Under the pieces are notes generated by a model that was given only the letters and a program-made list of their open reading frames with translations, had not been told where the DNA came from and did no database searches. A DNA stretch of 64,000 bases. Origin: Amycolatopsis japonica. Lineage in GTDB: Bacteria; Actinomycetota; Actinomycetes; Mycobacteriales; Pseudonocardiaceae. The stretch is taken from assembly GCF_000732925.1 (NCBI RefSeq), contig NZ_CP008953.1, positions 8,301,001 to 8,365,000 on the forward strand. Direction: 5' to 3'. The translations under genes and the position numbers were made by a program. Below, piece by piece: positions 34,174 through 42,803 of this stretch (position 1 is the stretch's first letter; each line of letters starts with the position of its first letter).

Positions 34174-34943
34174 TGGTTGCGCTCGTAGACCAGCCGGAGG
34201 CCCAGGAGCGTCAGATCGGGCGCGTGCTCGGTGATCGTCTCGGACTCGCCGAGCACCAAGGGCGCGAGGCCGCCGGTCGCGATCACCGCGACCGGATCCA
34301 CCCCGCCCGGTGAGAGCTCGCGCTTGATCCGCTTCACCAGGCCGTCGACCTGGCCCGCGAAACCGTAGAGGATGCCGGATTGCAGGCATTCCACGGTGTT
34401 CTTCCCGATCACCGACCGCGGCGGCACCAGCTCCACCTTCCGCAGCGCCGCGGCCCGGGCGGCCAGCGCGTCGACCGAGATCTCGATACCGGGCGCGAAC
34501 GCGCCGCCGAGGAACTCGCCCTTGGCGGAGATGGCGTCCACATTGGTCGAAGTCCCGAAATCCACCACCACACAGGCGGTGGACGGGTGCAGGTGATGCG
34601 CGGCCAGGGTGTTCACCAGCCGGTCCGCGCCCACTTCCTTGGGGTTGTCGACCAGGAGCGGCACGCCGGTGCGCACCCCCGGCTCGATGACGATCTTCGG
34701 CACCCTGGCGTAGTACCGCGAAAGCATGACGCGCAGCTCCCGCAGCACGGCGGGAACCGTGGACAGCGCGCTGATCCCGGTGACCGCGTCCGCGTGCGAG
34801 CCGAGGAGCCCGCGCATGGTGAGCGCGAGTTCGTCGGCGGTCATCCGCGCGTCGGTGCGCATCCGCCAGTCACCGGCCAGGTCGTTTCCCGAGTACAGCC
34901 CGAGAACGATGTTGGTGTTGCCGACGTCGATCGTGAGCAGCAA
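34164..34943 (-). CDS. coaX: Type III pantothenate kinase
   Basis: 259 residues. N-terminal phosphate loop MLLTIDVGNTNIVLGLY, GADRLVNTLAA and the VVVDFGTSTNVD motif. It phosphorylates pantothenate, the first step of CoA synthesis. It starts four bases after panD, in the panC-panD-coaX operon. The C-terminus stops at YERNHRV inside a repeat element, probably shorter than in mycobacterial CoaX, which continue past this point. Confidence 0.95.
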   Translation of the reverse strand: MLLTIDVGNTNIVLGLYSGNDLAGDWRMRTDARMTADELALTMRGLLGSHADAVTGISALSTVPAVLRELRVMLSRYYARVPKIVIEPGVRTGVPLLVDNPKEVGADRLVNTLAAHHLHPSTACVVVDFGTSTNVDAISAKGEFLGGAFAPGIEISVDALAARAAALRKVELVPPRSVIGKNTVECLQSGILYGFAGQVDGLVKRIKRELSPGGVDPVAVIATGGLAPLVLGESETITEHAPDLTLLGLRLVYERNHRV

Positions 34944-34947
34944 GGAC

Positions 34948-35442
34948 TCAGCTTTCGGCGTGCAGCAGCGCGTCGAGACGGCGGGCGTCGGCGGTTTCGG
35001 CGACCGGGAAGGTCATCGTGTCGTCGTCGGCCAGGGTCACGGTGCCACTCAACAGGCCGGAGCCCTCCGGCGCGTGCCCGGGGTTGGCGCCCTTCTCGAC
35101 GATCCGGTTGTCCGCGTCGACGAAGACGACGCGCGGCCGGAACGCGGCCGCCTCGGCGTTCTCCATCTGCGCGTACGAAATCAGGATCACCAGATCGCCG
35201 GGGTGCACCAGATGCGCCGCGGCGCCGTTGATGCCGAGCACCCCGCTGCCGCGTTCGCCCGCGATCACGTAGGTCTCGAGCCGCGCGCCATTGGTGACGT
35301 CCACAATGGACACCTGTTCGCCCGGCAGCAGATCCGCCGCGTCCATCAGGTCCTCGTCGACGGTCACCGATCCGACGTAGTGGAGATCGGCCTGGGTGAC
35401 CGTCGCCCTATGGATCTTCGATTTCAGCATCGTGCGGTACAT
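34948..35442 (-). CDS. panD: Aspartate 1-decarboxylase proenzyme
   Basis: 164 residues. Makes beta-alanine from aspartate using a pyruvoyl group formed by self-cleavage at Gly24-Ser25 (HYVGSVTVDEDL). MYRTMLKSKIHRATVT is the canonical N-terminus. The C-terminal tail beyond residue 120 is longer than in E. coli and typical of actinobacteria. Twelve bases after panC. Confidence 0.96.
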   Translation of the reverse strand: MYRTMLKSKIHRATVTQADLHYVGSVTVDEDLMDAADLLPGEQVSIVDVTNGARLETYVIAGERGSGVLGINGAAAHLVHPGDLVILISYAQMENAEAAAFRPRVVFVDADNRIVEKGANPGHAPEGSGLLSGTVTLADDDTMTFPVAETADARRLDALLHAES

Positions 35443-35454
35443 CGTGGACTCTCC

Positions 35455-36363
35455 CTATTCCCCTGCGTCCGGCGCGTGTTCCGGATGGTCCACGGCCGCG
35501 CCGAGCACCACCGGGACGTTGTCGATCAGCCGGGTACTCCCCACCCTGGCCGCGATCAGCAGACGCGCCTCACCGTCGACGGGCGCGGGCCCGAGGTCGG
35601 TTCCCCTCAATTCCAGATAATCGACCTCGACCGCGGGTCGCGCGGCGAGGGTCTGCCTGGCGGTCGCCAGCACGGCTTCCGCGCCGTCGCGTCCGACGAA
35701 GGCACCCGCGGTGAGCGCCGCCGACAACACGATCGCGTCCTCGCGCTGTTCCGGAGTCAGGTAGACGTTCCGCGAGGACAACGCCAGCCCGTCGCGCTCC
35801 CGGACCGTCGGCACCCCGATGACGCGGGTGTCGAAGTTCAGATCGCGCACCATCTTCTTGATCAGCACCAGCTGCTGGTAGTCCTTCTCCCCGAAGAAGG
35901 CGTAGTCCGGCCGCACGATGTTGAACAGTTTCGCCACCACGGTGAGCACGCCAGCGAAATGCCCCGGCCGCACCGCGCCTTCCAGCTCGTCGCCGAGCGC
36001 GCCGGGATGCACCGTGACGGTGGCCCCTTCGGGATACAGATCCGACGCCTTGGGCAGGAAGCCCAGCTCGACTCCGTCCTCCTTCAGCACCTCGAGGTCC
36101 TTGTCCAGCGGACGCGGGTACGCCTCGAAGTCCTCGCCCTCTCCGAACTGCAGGGGGTTCACGAAGATCGACGTCGCGACGACCGTGTTCGGCAGCCGCT
36201 TCGCCCGGCGGATCAGCTCGCGGTGACCGGCGTGCAGTGCGCCCATCGTGGGCACCAGCGCGACCTTGCGGCCGACGCCGTGCAGCGCACGCGTCACCTG
36301 GCTGACCTGCTCCGGCGGCTGGAAGGTGTGCAGCGTGCCTCGGGCGAATTTCGGTGTGGTCAC
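35455..36363 (-). CDS. panC: Pantothenate synthetase
   Basis: 302 residues. Joins pantoate and beta-alanine with ATP. Motifs: VPTMGALHAGHRELIRRAK (HIGH-like), SIFVNPLQFGEGEDF, FGEKDYQQL and LSSRNVYLT. The GTG start overlaps the TGA of the DUF2520 gene (GTGA). Confidence 0.96.
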   Translation of the reverse strand: MTTPKFARGTLHTFQPPEQVSQVTRALHGVGRKVALVPTMGALHAGHRELIRRAKRLPNTVVATSIFVNPLQFGEGEDFEAYPRPLDKDLEVLKEDGVELGFLPKASDLYPEGATVTVHPGALGDELEGAVRPGHFAGVLTVVAKLFNIVRPDYAFFGEKDYQQLVLIKKMVRDLNFDTRVIGVPTVRERDGLALSSRNVYLTPEQREDAIVLSAALTAGAFVGRDGAEAVLATARQTLAARPAVEVDYLELRGTDLGPAPVDGEARLLIAARVGSTRLIDNVPVVLGAAVDHPEHAPDAGE

Positions 36364-37265
36364 TGGTTTTGCTGCCCTTCGGCGGGGTCACTGAGGAGTT
36401 CGGTGAGCTCGGCGGCGGCCGAGGCGTCCAAGAGCCCGGCGGCGTCGCCGCGCGCCAGCGTGCGCTTGGCCAGCGCGCGATAGCTCGGGGCGATGTCGGG
36501 GCCACGTTCGGCCAGCACCGCGAGATGCTTGCGCACGGTGCCGAGATCACCACGGGCCACCGGCCCGGTCAGTGCGCGGTCCCCGTGTCGCAGAACATTA
36601 TCCAACGCCGCCGACAACAACGGAGCCACCAGGCGTTCGGGCTGGGCGATTCCCGCCTCCCGCAACAGTTCCGCGCAGTCGGCGACCAGCGCCATCAGGT
36701 GGTTCGCACCGTGCGCCAACGCCGCGTGATAGAGCGCTCGCGCTTCGTCGGGGACCCGGACGGGCTCCGCGCCCATCTCCACGGTCAACGCCTCGCCGAC
36801 GTTCCACGCCGCCTCGTCACCCTCCGCCGCCGTGACGCCGAAACTGCAGGCGGCGAGCCTGTCGAGGTCTTCGGGACGGCCGGTGAAGGTCATCACGGGG
36901 TGCAGCGCCAGCGGCAGCGCGCCCGCCTCGGCGGCGGGCGCGAGGACGTCGATGCCGTGCGACCCGGAGGTGTGCACGACGATCTGTCCCGGGCGCAGCG
37001 AACCGGTGGCGACGAAACCGCGCACCATCCCGGCGAGCGCGTCGTCGGGCAGGGCCAGCAGGACCAGGTCGGCCCGGCGAGCGACCTCGTCGGGCGGCAG
37101 GAGCGGCACGTCGGGGAGCAGCTGCTCCGCCCGGCGCACCGAAGCGTTGGAAAGGCCCGAAGCGGCGACGACCGTGTGCCCGGCCCTGGTGAGCGCCGCG
37201 CCTACGACACTGCCGACGCGACCTGCGGAAACGACGCCCACGGCCAAGCGAGCGGGCCTCATCAT
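36360..37265 (-). CDS. Rossmann-fold/DUF2520 protein of the pantothenate operon
   Basis: 301 residues. N-terminal NAD(P)-binding motif VGVVSAGRVGSVVGAALTRAG, middle VLLALPDDALAGM, and C-terminal helical DUF2520 domain (LYHAALAHGANHLMALVADC). It is the counterpart of Rv3603c, which sits before panC in mycobacteria. The fold resembles ketopantoate reductases and some DUF2520 proteins have been proposed in that role, so a PanE/PanG-like reduction of ketopantoate is a fair hypothesis. Start and stop are coupled with panC. Confidence 0.85.
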   Translation of the reverse strand: MMRPARLAVGVVSAGRVGSVVGAALTRAGHTVVAASGLSNASVRRAEQLLPDVPLLPPDEVARRADLVLLALPDDALAGMVRGFVATGSLRPGQIVVHTSGSHGIDVLAPAAEAGALPLALHPVMTFTGRPEDLDRLAACSFGVTAAEGDEAAWNVGEALTVEMGAEPVRVPDEARALYHAALAHGANHLMALVADCAELLREAGIAQPERLVAPLLSAALDNVLRHGDRALTGPVARGDLGTVRKHLAVLAERGPDIAPSYRALAKRTLARGDAAGLLDASAAAELTELLSDPAEGQQNQ

Positions 37266-37412
37266 GGCGTGCGCCAGGGGACGCTCATGGTCGAAAACTC
37301 CTCAACTCGTTCCAGTCCCGCTCTGCGGTCGCGGGTACCAGACGACGGCGCGAGGGTAACCCTCCGCCCCGGGTCTGACCCGGCGCTCGTGACCAGCTTC
37401 ACCTGACCGTGG

Positions 37413-38582
37413 TCACCCGCGCGGCGCGCCGTCGGCGAGCCGGACGGCCTCGGCCCGTGACGTCTTGAGCACCCGCAACAGTTCACTCTGCCGCTGTTTC
37501 GCCTCGTCGGTGAGCTTCGGGCCGCGCCGCAGGAACGCGAGCTCGGTCACGCTGGCCTGGTAGCGGCCGACGGCCTTCGCCGCCTCCCGCCCCGACTGCT
37601 TCCGGGCCTGTTTCCGCCACGACCGCCGTCCGGAGAGGCTGGCCAGCAGCGACACCTCCGACGGGGCGATCCAGCGGGCGTCGACCATCATCGGCAGGGC
37701 CGCGGCGACGATCCGCTGCTCGCGGCGCCGCTGCATGACCACCACCGAGAAGACGCCGATGAACAGCGGCACCATGATCAGGAAGTAGACGTTCAGGAAG
37801 GTCTTGGCGCCGCCGAGCAGCGCGGCGCCGTTCCACAGCGCGTGCAACAGGACGGCGACGAGGTAGCCGCCGATCGGCGCCAGGATCCGCAGCGAGCGGA
37901 CCTTGCTGCTCGCGGCGACCCCGAGGCCGATCCCGGTCATCACGGCGAACAGCGGATGCGTGAACGGCGAGAGCACACCACGCAGGAAGAACGCCGCGAG
38001 CACACCGGCGCTCGTGCCGTCGCCGAAGCCGTGCTCGGCGAACGCGCGGCCGAAGTAATAGATGTTCTCGGTGAAGGCGAAGCCCGCCGCGGTGAACCCG
38101 GCGTAGACGATGCCGTCCACGACGCCGTCGAACTCGCTCGGGCGACGCCACCACAGCAACAGGATGAAAACGGCCTTCGCGGCCTCCTCGACCAGCGGCG
38201 CGGAGACCAGCCCGCTGATCTTGCCGCCGACGCCCGTACCGAGCAGCAGGTCACCGACGGCCTCGGCGCCGCTGTTGAGCAGCAACGCGATGATCGTCGC
38301 GACGCACGCGCCCCAGACGAAGGCCAGCAGCAGGAGCTTCGGCGGTTCCGGCTCCCAGCGGTCGACCCACAGGAACGCGGTGACCACCACGGCGACCGGG
38401 ACCAGCGCCGCGAGCACACCGATCCCCACCGCGAGCGGGCCCACCTTTTCGGTCACCGTGCCGAAGACGAACAACCCGCACAGCGCGACGGCGATCAACC
38501 CGAGCACCGGCAGCAGCACGGTGATCGACCGAGACCGGCGGGGCCGGTCGAGACCGGGCGCCGGGGAGGAAGGCTCGCTCAC
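37413..38582 (-). CDS. PrsW-family intramembrane metalloprotease
   Basis: 389 residues with about eight membrane helices. The glutamic protease/CAAX-like motifs are present: LVEEAAKA (EExxK), FAFTENIYYF, HPLFAV and LLHALWN. Family members cut anti-sigma factors or other membrane proteins. The C-terminal 100 residues are a charged cytoplasmic tail. It is inserted between the DUF6779 and DUF2520 genes of the conserved block. Confidence 0.88.
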   Translation of the reverse strand: MSEPSSPAPGLDRPRRSRSITVLLPVLGLIAVALCGLFVFGTVTEKVGPLAVGIGVLAALVPVAVVVTAFLWVDRWEPEPPKLLLLAFVWGACVATIIALLLNSGAEAVGDLLLGTGVGGKISGLVSAPLVEEAAKAVFILLLWWRRPSEFDGVVDGIVYAGFTAAGFAFTENIYYFGRAFAEHGFGDGTSAGVLAAFFLRGVLSPFTHPLFAVMTGIGLGVAASSKVRSLRILAPIGGYLVAVLLHALWNGAALLGGAKTFLNVYFLIMVPLFIGVFSVVVMQRRREQRIVAAALPMMVDARWIAPSEVSLLASLSGRRSWRKQARKQSGREAAKAVGRYQASVTELAFLRRGPKLTDEAKQRQSELLRVLKTSRAEAVRLADGAPRG

Positions 38583-38610
38583 AGCGGGTCACCCTACCGT
38601 CGGTACGGGC

Positions 38611-40623
38611 TCAGTCCTCCGCACGCCGCCTGCGCCGCGGAGTGGATTCGTTCGCGCCGTTGGCGGCGAGCAGGTCCATCACCGATCGGCCGGAGGCGTG
38701 GGAGCCCGCGTCGGAGGTCTCCGGACGGCTGTGCGACGACCCGTTCCGGGACGGCGCCTCGTCGTCCGGCTTCGCCCGCCTGCCGCCATGACGGCCGCCG
38801 GTGGACTCGGTGCTCTGCCAGGCCGGGGGCTCCCCGTCCGGACGACGGCGACGGCCGCCTCCGGTGGGCTCCGGGACGTTCGGGGCCGGGGTGATCGAGA
38901 CCGAGGAGTCCTCGGCGGCCCGGCGACGGCGTCCGCCGCCACCGTTCTGCGCCAGCCGGATCTCTTCGGGCAGCGTCGGGTTGACCGCGGGCGGCTCCTC
39001 CGCGGCCGGGGATCCGTGCCGCGACGGCGCCTCGGCCGCCGGACGGCGCACCGGTTCGGGCTCCGGCTGCCGCACGGGCTCGGCCCGGCGAGGCGGCTCG
39101 GACACGGCCGGGATCGACAGCGGGGTCGGCGGCTCCGGGTCGCGACGCGGCTCCGGACGCGGCTCGGGGCGAGGTTCCGGACGCGACGCGGCCGCGGGCT
39201 GCGGCTTGGCAGGCGGCGTGGGCCGCAACCGGTCCTGGAAGTCGTCCTTCCGGGGGAACGCGGCGCTCAGATCGGAGACCGGGCGCTCCTGCGTCCACGA
39301 CGGCTTCCACTCGCCGGTGGCCTCCATCGGCTCCGGCGTGGCGGGCTTGTTCGCGGGCGGCGGCGTGCCACCGGCCGGACGCGGCCGCTCGACGGGCTTC
39401 ATCCCGGGGCGGGTCAGGCCGAGCTCGCGGTTCGGCCGGGGACGGTCCGGCTCGACCTTCTTCACCGGCTTCGCCTGCGCCGGGGGCTTCACCGGCGGCG
39501 TCTGCTTCCGGGTCTGCTCCTCGGGCCGCGTCGCGGGAGGACGCTGCACTGTGCCGGCGTCGAGCCGCTGCTGCAGCGAAGACTGCTGCGGGCGGCGGGG
39601 CGGTTCGTTGCGCGGGGGCTCCGGCCGCTGGGGCTGCCGGGCGATGGTGGGCATCGACGGCTGCGAGACCTCGGCACGCGACACCCCGGGCATCGACGGG
39701 CGGGACACCTCGGCGGGCGTCACCGGCGGCGGGGTCTTGCGCTGGGCCTCGACCCTCGGCATCGGCCGGGAGACCTCGGCGGGCGACATGCCGGGGTTCG
39801 ACATCTCCATCCGCTCGCGGCGAGCGGCTTCGGCGGCGAGCGCCTCGGCCGCTTTCGAGGCGCGGGCATCCGCCTTGCGCATACTGCGGCGAGTCGACTC
39901 GTCGACCGGCTTCGGCCGCTGGACCTGATTGCTCTGCCCGTACCCGTTGGTGCCGTTGACCTGGCCGTTCGCCGGTTTGCGGCGGGCGGCGGGCGGCGTG
40001 CCCGCCCGCGCGGAAGCGGGTTCGAGGACGCGGTCGATCATCTCGGTCGGGCGCTCGCGCTCGCGTTCACGCTCGTCGACGTCGATCGTGGTGCTCTTGG
40101 CCGCCATGAGCTGGGGTTTGCCGTTGCCGTTCTCGGACCCCGCGCTCATCAGCTGCTTGTTGTCGAGGGACCGCATCCGGGTGGCCTGCGCGGTGAGCGC
40201 GACGCGTTCGAGGAGCACCTCACCGCCGAAGAGCGACTGGAGGCTTTCACGCAGGGCGCTCACCTCGGCTCTGAGCGCTTCGAGCTCGTCGTGAGAGCGG
40301 CTCTCGGCGGCCTGCCTGGTCTCCGCCTCGATCTCCAGCTCGAACTCGCGGCGGGCGGCGATCTCGCGTTCCAGCTCCAGCTCGTAGACGGCCTGTGCCT
40401 CGGCGACGGCGTCCTCGCTCTGCGACACGTGCTTGCGGTAGCGGACCGCGAGGAACGCACCGATCAAGGCGGCCCACAGCGCCGCGACGATCCCCAAACG
40501 CAAGTAGCGGAGGTCGTCGGAAAGCACCAATGCGAGAGTCGCGCCGACGGCGAGAACCAAGCCGACGACAAGCCACGGCCTACCCGCAAGGCGGCCGCGC
40601 GAGTCGTCACCCACCCCGGTCAT
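38611..40623 (-). CDS. DUF6779-type membrane protein with long Pro/Arg-rich cytoplasmic tail
   Basis: About 670 residues. Two N-terminal membrane helices (WLVVGLVLAVGATLALVL and LGIVAALWAALIGAFLAV) are followed by a coiled-coil stretch (about 70-125) and a 500-residue tail rich in Pro, Arg and Glu, with repeated PAEVSRPxMP units. It holds the position of Rv3604c in the conserved block. The function is unknown; the architecture suggests a membrane scaffold. The ATG at 40623 is chosen; GTG at 40632 is an alternative. Confidence 0.8.
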   Translation of the reverse strand: MTGVGDDSRGRLAGRPWLVVGLVLAVGATLALVLSDDLRYLRLGIVAALWAALIGAFLAVRYRKHVSQSEDAVAEAQAVYELELEREIAARREFELEIEAETRQAAESRSHDELEALRAEVSALRESLQSLFGGEVLLERVALTAQATRMRSLDNKQLMSAGSENGNGKPQLMAAKSTTIDVDERERERERPTEMIDRVLEPASARAGTPPAARRKPANGQVNGTNGYGQSNQVQRPKPVDESTRRSMRKADARASKAAEALAAEAARRERMEMSNPGMSPAEVSRPMPRVEAQRKTPPPVTPAEVSRPSMPGVSRAEVSQPSMPTIARQPQRPEPPRNEPPRRPQQSSLQQRLDAGTVQRPPATRPEEQTRKQTPPVKPPAQAKPVKKVEPDRPRPNRELGLTRPGMKPVERPRPAGGTPPPANKPATPEPMEATGEWKPSWTQERPVSDLSAAFPRKDDFQDRLRPTPPAKPQPAAASRPEPRPEPRPEPRRDPEPPTPLSIPAVSEPPRRAEPVRQPEPEPVRRPAAEAPSRHGSPAAEEPPAVNPTLPEEIRLAQNGGGGRRRRAAEDSSVSITPAPNVPEPTGGGRRRRPDGEPPAWQSTESTGGRHGGRRAKPDDEAPSRNGSSHSRPETSDAGSHASGRSVMDLLAANGANESTPRRRRRAED

Positions 40624-40692
40624 GCCCAACACCGTACCTTCTAGTAATCCGAACGAGACCTAGTCGGTACTTCGAGCGGTGGCTCTCGAGCG

Positions 40693-41154
40693 TTAACCGG
40701 TCGGCTCGGGATCGCGCTCCCGATCGCCGCCCTCGGGGGTCCGGCAGCAGTGTTCGAGCCATAAAGCCGCAGCTACCAGCGCCACCGAGCTGACGATCCC
40801 GACCGTCGCCGAGCGGAGATCACCGCTCGCCGCGAGGAGTTCGTCACGTCGCGGAAAAAGATACGCGAAAGCCGCCAGCCACACCCCCGTCATGACGGAT
40901 CCGGCGAGCGAAGAGGCCTTCGCGAGGGCCACCGATCGGGCGACGGAGATCGCGGCGAGCACGCGGTTGCTCTTGATCCGCGCACGGATGATGAAGGCGA
41001 GCACGACCTCGCAGAGCGCGAGGACGAGCAACGTGATTCCGGCGAAGAGCGGAAGCGCGGGGATGGATCCGTAGGCGACCTGGAAGAGCAGATAGGCCAG
41101 GACCAATCCCAGGAGGCCGGCCACCGCCAGCTCGCGTGGCCGGGTGAAGTGCAT
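40693..41154 (-). CDS. DUF3180 membrane protein
   Basis: 153 residues with four membrane helices. It corresponds to Rv3605c, normally directly downstream of folK. Here a MerR gene and several palindromes stand between it and folK. The function is unknown. Confidence 0.88.
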   Translation of the reverse strand: MHFTRPRELAVAGLLGLVLAYLLFQVAYGSIPALPLFAGITLLVLALCEVVLAFIIRARIKSNRVLAAISVARSVALAKASSLAGSVMTGVWLAAFAYLFPRRDELLAASGDLRSATVGIVSSVALVAAALWLEHCCRTPEGGDRERDPEPTG

Positions 41155-41176
41155 GGTCCAACGCTACCTGGCAGGC

Positions 41177-41207
41177 TTGACTCTCCACCAACTGGAGAGT
41201 CGACGAT
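41177..41207 (+). promoter_or_regulatory. MerR-type promoter/operator of the merR gene
   Basis: TTGACT (-35, 41177-41182), 19-base spacer 41183-41201 carrying the dyad CTCCA-CCA-ACTGGAG, -10 GACGAT (41202-41207). The 19-bp spacer and internal dyad are diagnostic of MerR-family regulation. The ATG at 41215 comes seven bases after the -10, implying a leaderless transcript. It shares this exact layout with the L11-paralogue promoter at 59655-59685. Confidence 0.8.
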
Positions 41208-41214
41208 GAAGCAT

Positions 41215-42156
41215 ATGGGCACCGCAGCGGTTTTCACCATCGGGGAGCTGGCCAAACGGACCGGCCTGCCGGTGAAGACCATCCGCTTCTACTCCGACGA
41301 AGGGCTCCTGCCCCCGACCGACCGCACCGATTCGGGCTACCGCCTCTACGACGCCACCGCGATGGCGCGCCTGGAGCTGGTCCGGACTCTGCGGGAACTC
41401 GGGCTGGGCCTCGCGGACGTGGAGCGGGCGCTGACCAGGGAAGCGACCATCGGGGACCTCGCGGTCCAGCACGTCGCCGCCCTGGACGAGCAGATCCGGC
41501 GGCTGGAGCTGCGCCGCGCGGTCCTGCGAGCGGTGGCCAAACGGGACTCACCACTGGAGGAGGTCGAACTGATGAACAAACTCGCGTCGATGTCGGACGA
41601 AGACCGCAAACGTTTGCTCGACGAGTTCTGGGCGGACATGGTCGAAGGGCTCGAGCTGGATCCGGAGTTCTACGAGCGGATGGTCTCGGCGAAACCGGAA
41701 CTGCCCGCCGACCCGACGCCCGAGCAGCTGGAGGCGTGGATCGAGTTCGCCGAACTCGTGCAGGACGAAGAGTTCCGCGCGTCCATCCGCCGGATGAGCG
41801 AGTGGCACTCGCAGCTCCGGAAGGAGGACGGGGCGGACTTCGGCGCGAAGCAGCAGGAGCTGTGGATGGCGTGGAGCGCGAAGGCGACCGAAGCCCTCGA
41901 AGCCGGCCTCGCACCGGACTCGCCCGAAGGCCGGGAACTGGCGGAGACGATCTTCACGCAGTCTTCGCGCAACGGCCGTGACCCGCACGACCCCGCCTGG
42001 CGGAAGCGGCTCGCCGACGGGATGGCGATCAGCTCCGACCCGCGGGCCGAGCGGTACTGGCTGCTGATGGGGAAGATGAACGGCTGGCCGTCGTTCCCCT
42101 CGCAGATGCGGCAGGCGGAGTGGATCATCGCGGCCCTGCGCTCCGCGCTGAGGTAG
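41215..42156 (+). CDS. MerR-family transcriptional regulator (drug-sensing type)
   Basis: 313 residues. The N-terminal MerR winged helix is clear: FTIGELAKRTGLPVKTIRFY, then GYRLYDATAMARLELV and a dimerisation helix. The 200-residue C-terminal domain (WADMVEGLELDPEFYERM, MSEWHSQLRKED) is a likely ligand domain but not the TipAS fold. Autoregulation is expected from the dyad in its own promoter. The ATG at 41215 is chosen from the promoter geometry; ATG at 41206 falls inside the -10. The gene interrupts the usual folK-DUF3180 pair, and its TAG stop lies in a palindrome, both signs of insertion. Confidence 0.88.
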   Translation: MGTAAVFTIGELAKRTGLPVKTIRFYSDEGLLPPTDRTDSGYRLYDATAMARLELVRTLRELGLGLADVERALTREATIGDLAVQHVAALDEQIRRLELRRAVLRAVAKRDSPLEEVELMNKLASMSDEDRKRLLDEFWADMVEGLELDPEFYERMVSAKPELPADPTPEQLEAWIEFAELVQDEEFRASIRRMSEWHSQLRKEDGADFGAKQQELWMAWSAKATEALEAGLAPDSPEGRELAETIFTQSSRNGRDPHDPAWRKRLADGMAISSDPRAERYWLLMGKMNGWPSFPSQMRQAEWIIAALRSALR

Positions 42157-42174
42157 CAAGGGACCTTTGCTACC
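42152..42174. repeat. Palindrome, family D, carrying the merR stop codon
   Basis: GGTAGCAAGGG-A-CCTTTGCTACC region: near-perfect stem with one wobble and a minimal loop. The TAG at 42154-42156 ends merR. Confidence 0.75.
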
Positions 42175-42188
42175 ACCCGCTACCCGCC

Positions 42189-42212
42189 CCGCGTTTCGTC
42201 CTCTGGATGCAG
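42189..42212. repeat. Family C half element
   Basis: CCGCGTTTCGTCCTCTGGAT matches the core of the elements at 34108 and 42268, with TTTCG in place of TTTAG. Confidence 0.7.
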
Positions 42213-42236
42213 TGGTCGACTGGGTCGCGAGGGTGC

Positions 42237-42259
42237 GTTGCGAAAGCCACTTTCGCAAC
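42237..42259. repeat. Short family A palindrome
   Basis: GTTGCGAAA, loop GCCAC, TTTCGCAAC: both outer G:C pairs changed together relative to GTCGCGAAA/TTTCGCGAC at 3567, a compensatory change that keeps the stem. Confidence 0.75.
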
Positions 42260-42267
42260 CTCGGGGG

Positions 42268-42331
42268 GCGTTTAGTCCTCTGGATGCGGTGGTTCGCATC
42301 ACGAACTACCGCATTCAGAGGACGAAATGCG
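42268..42331. repeat. Family C inverted pair carrying the folK stop codon
   Basis: Left arm 42268-42290 (GCGTTTAGTCCTCTGGATGC core), right arm 42308-42331 in the opposite orientation. The right arm encodes the C-terminal Thr-His-Phe-Val-Leu of FolK and its TGA (42317-42315). Confidence 0.85.
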
Positions 42332-42803
42332 TGAGGCGGACGGAGTCGCGGTCCGAGGCGGGGCGGGCGGCGAGGAGGCCGGCGACGGGACCGTGGCCGG
42401 GAAGCACCGCGTCGGGCTCGATCTCCAGCCAGGGGATCAGCACGCTCGCGCGCTCCGGCGTGCCGGGATGCGGCAGCACCAACTGGGGGTCGTCGGAGCG
42501 CACCCCGTCCACGGCCACTATGTCGACATCCAGCGTGCGCGGACCCCACCGGAGTTCGCGCACGCGCTCCGCCGCTTGCTCGGCGGCCTGCCCGGTGCGC
42601 AGCCAATCCCAGTGATCGCGCGCCGGGTCGTCGACCAGGACGACGGCGTTGAGGAAGTCCGGCTGGTCCTCGACGCCCCAAGCCTTGGTCTCGTAAACCG
42701 ACGACACCGCGACGACCGAGGGCCGGACCGCGTCGACGGCGGACCGGAGGTACGCGAGCCGGTCACCCAGGTTGGAACCGAGCGAGAGCAGCGCGCGGCT
42801 CAT
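42315..42803 (-). CDS. folK: 6-hydroxymethyl-7,8-dihydropterin pyrophosphokinase
   Basis: 162 residues. Transfers pyrophosphate from ATP to the pterin. Motifs: ALLSLGSNLGDRLAYL, VYETKAWGVEDQPDFLNAV, RWGPRTLDVDIV and LPHPGTPERASVL. Its ATG overlaps the folB stop (ATGA). The last five codons and the stop lie within a family C repeat. Confidence 0.95.
   Translation of the reverse strand: MSRALLSLGSNLGDRLAYLRSAVDAVRPSVVAVSSVYETKAWGVEDQPDFLNAVVLVDDPARDHWDWLRTGQAAEQAAERVRELRWGPRTLDVDIVAVDGVRSDDPQLVLPHPGTPERASVLIPWLEIEPDAVLPGHGPVAGLLAARPASDRDSVRLTHFVL

Noticed and set aside
41215..42156. TipAL-type thiostrepton sensor, tempting because of the L11 link
   Set aside because: The C-terminal domain does not show the TipAS sequence pattern; only a general drug-type MerR assignment is supported.
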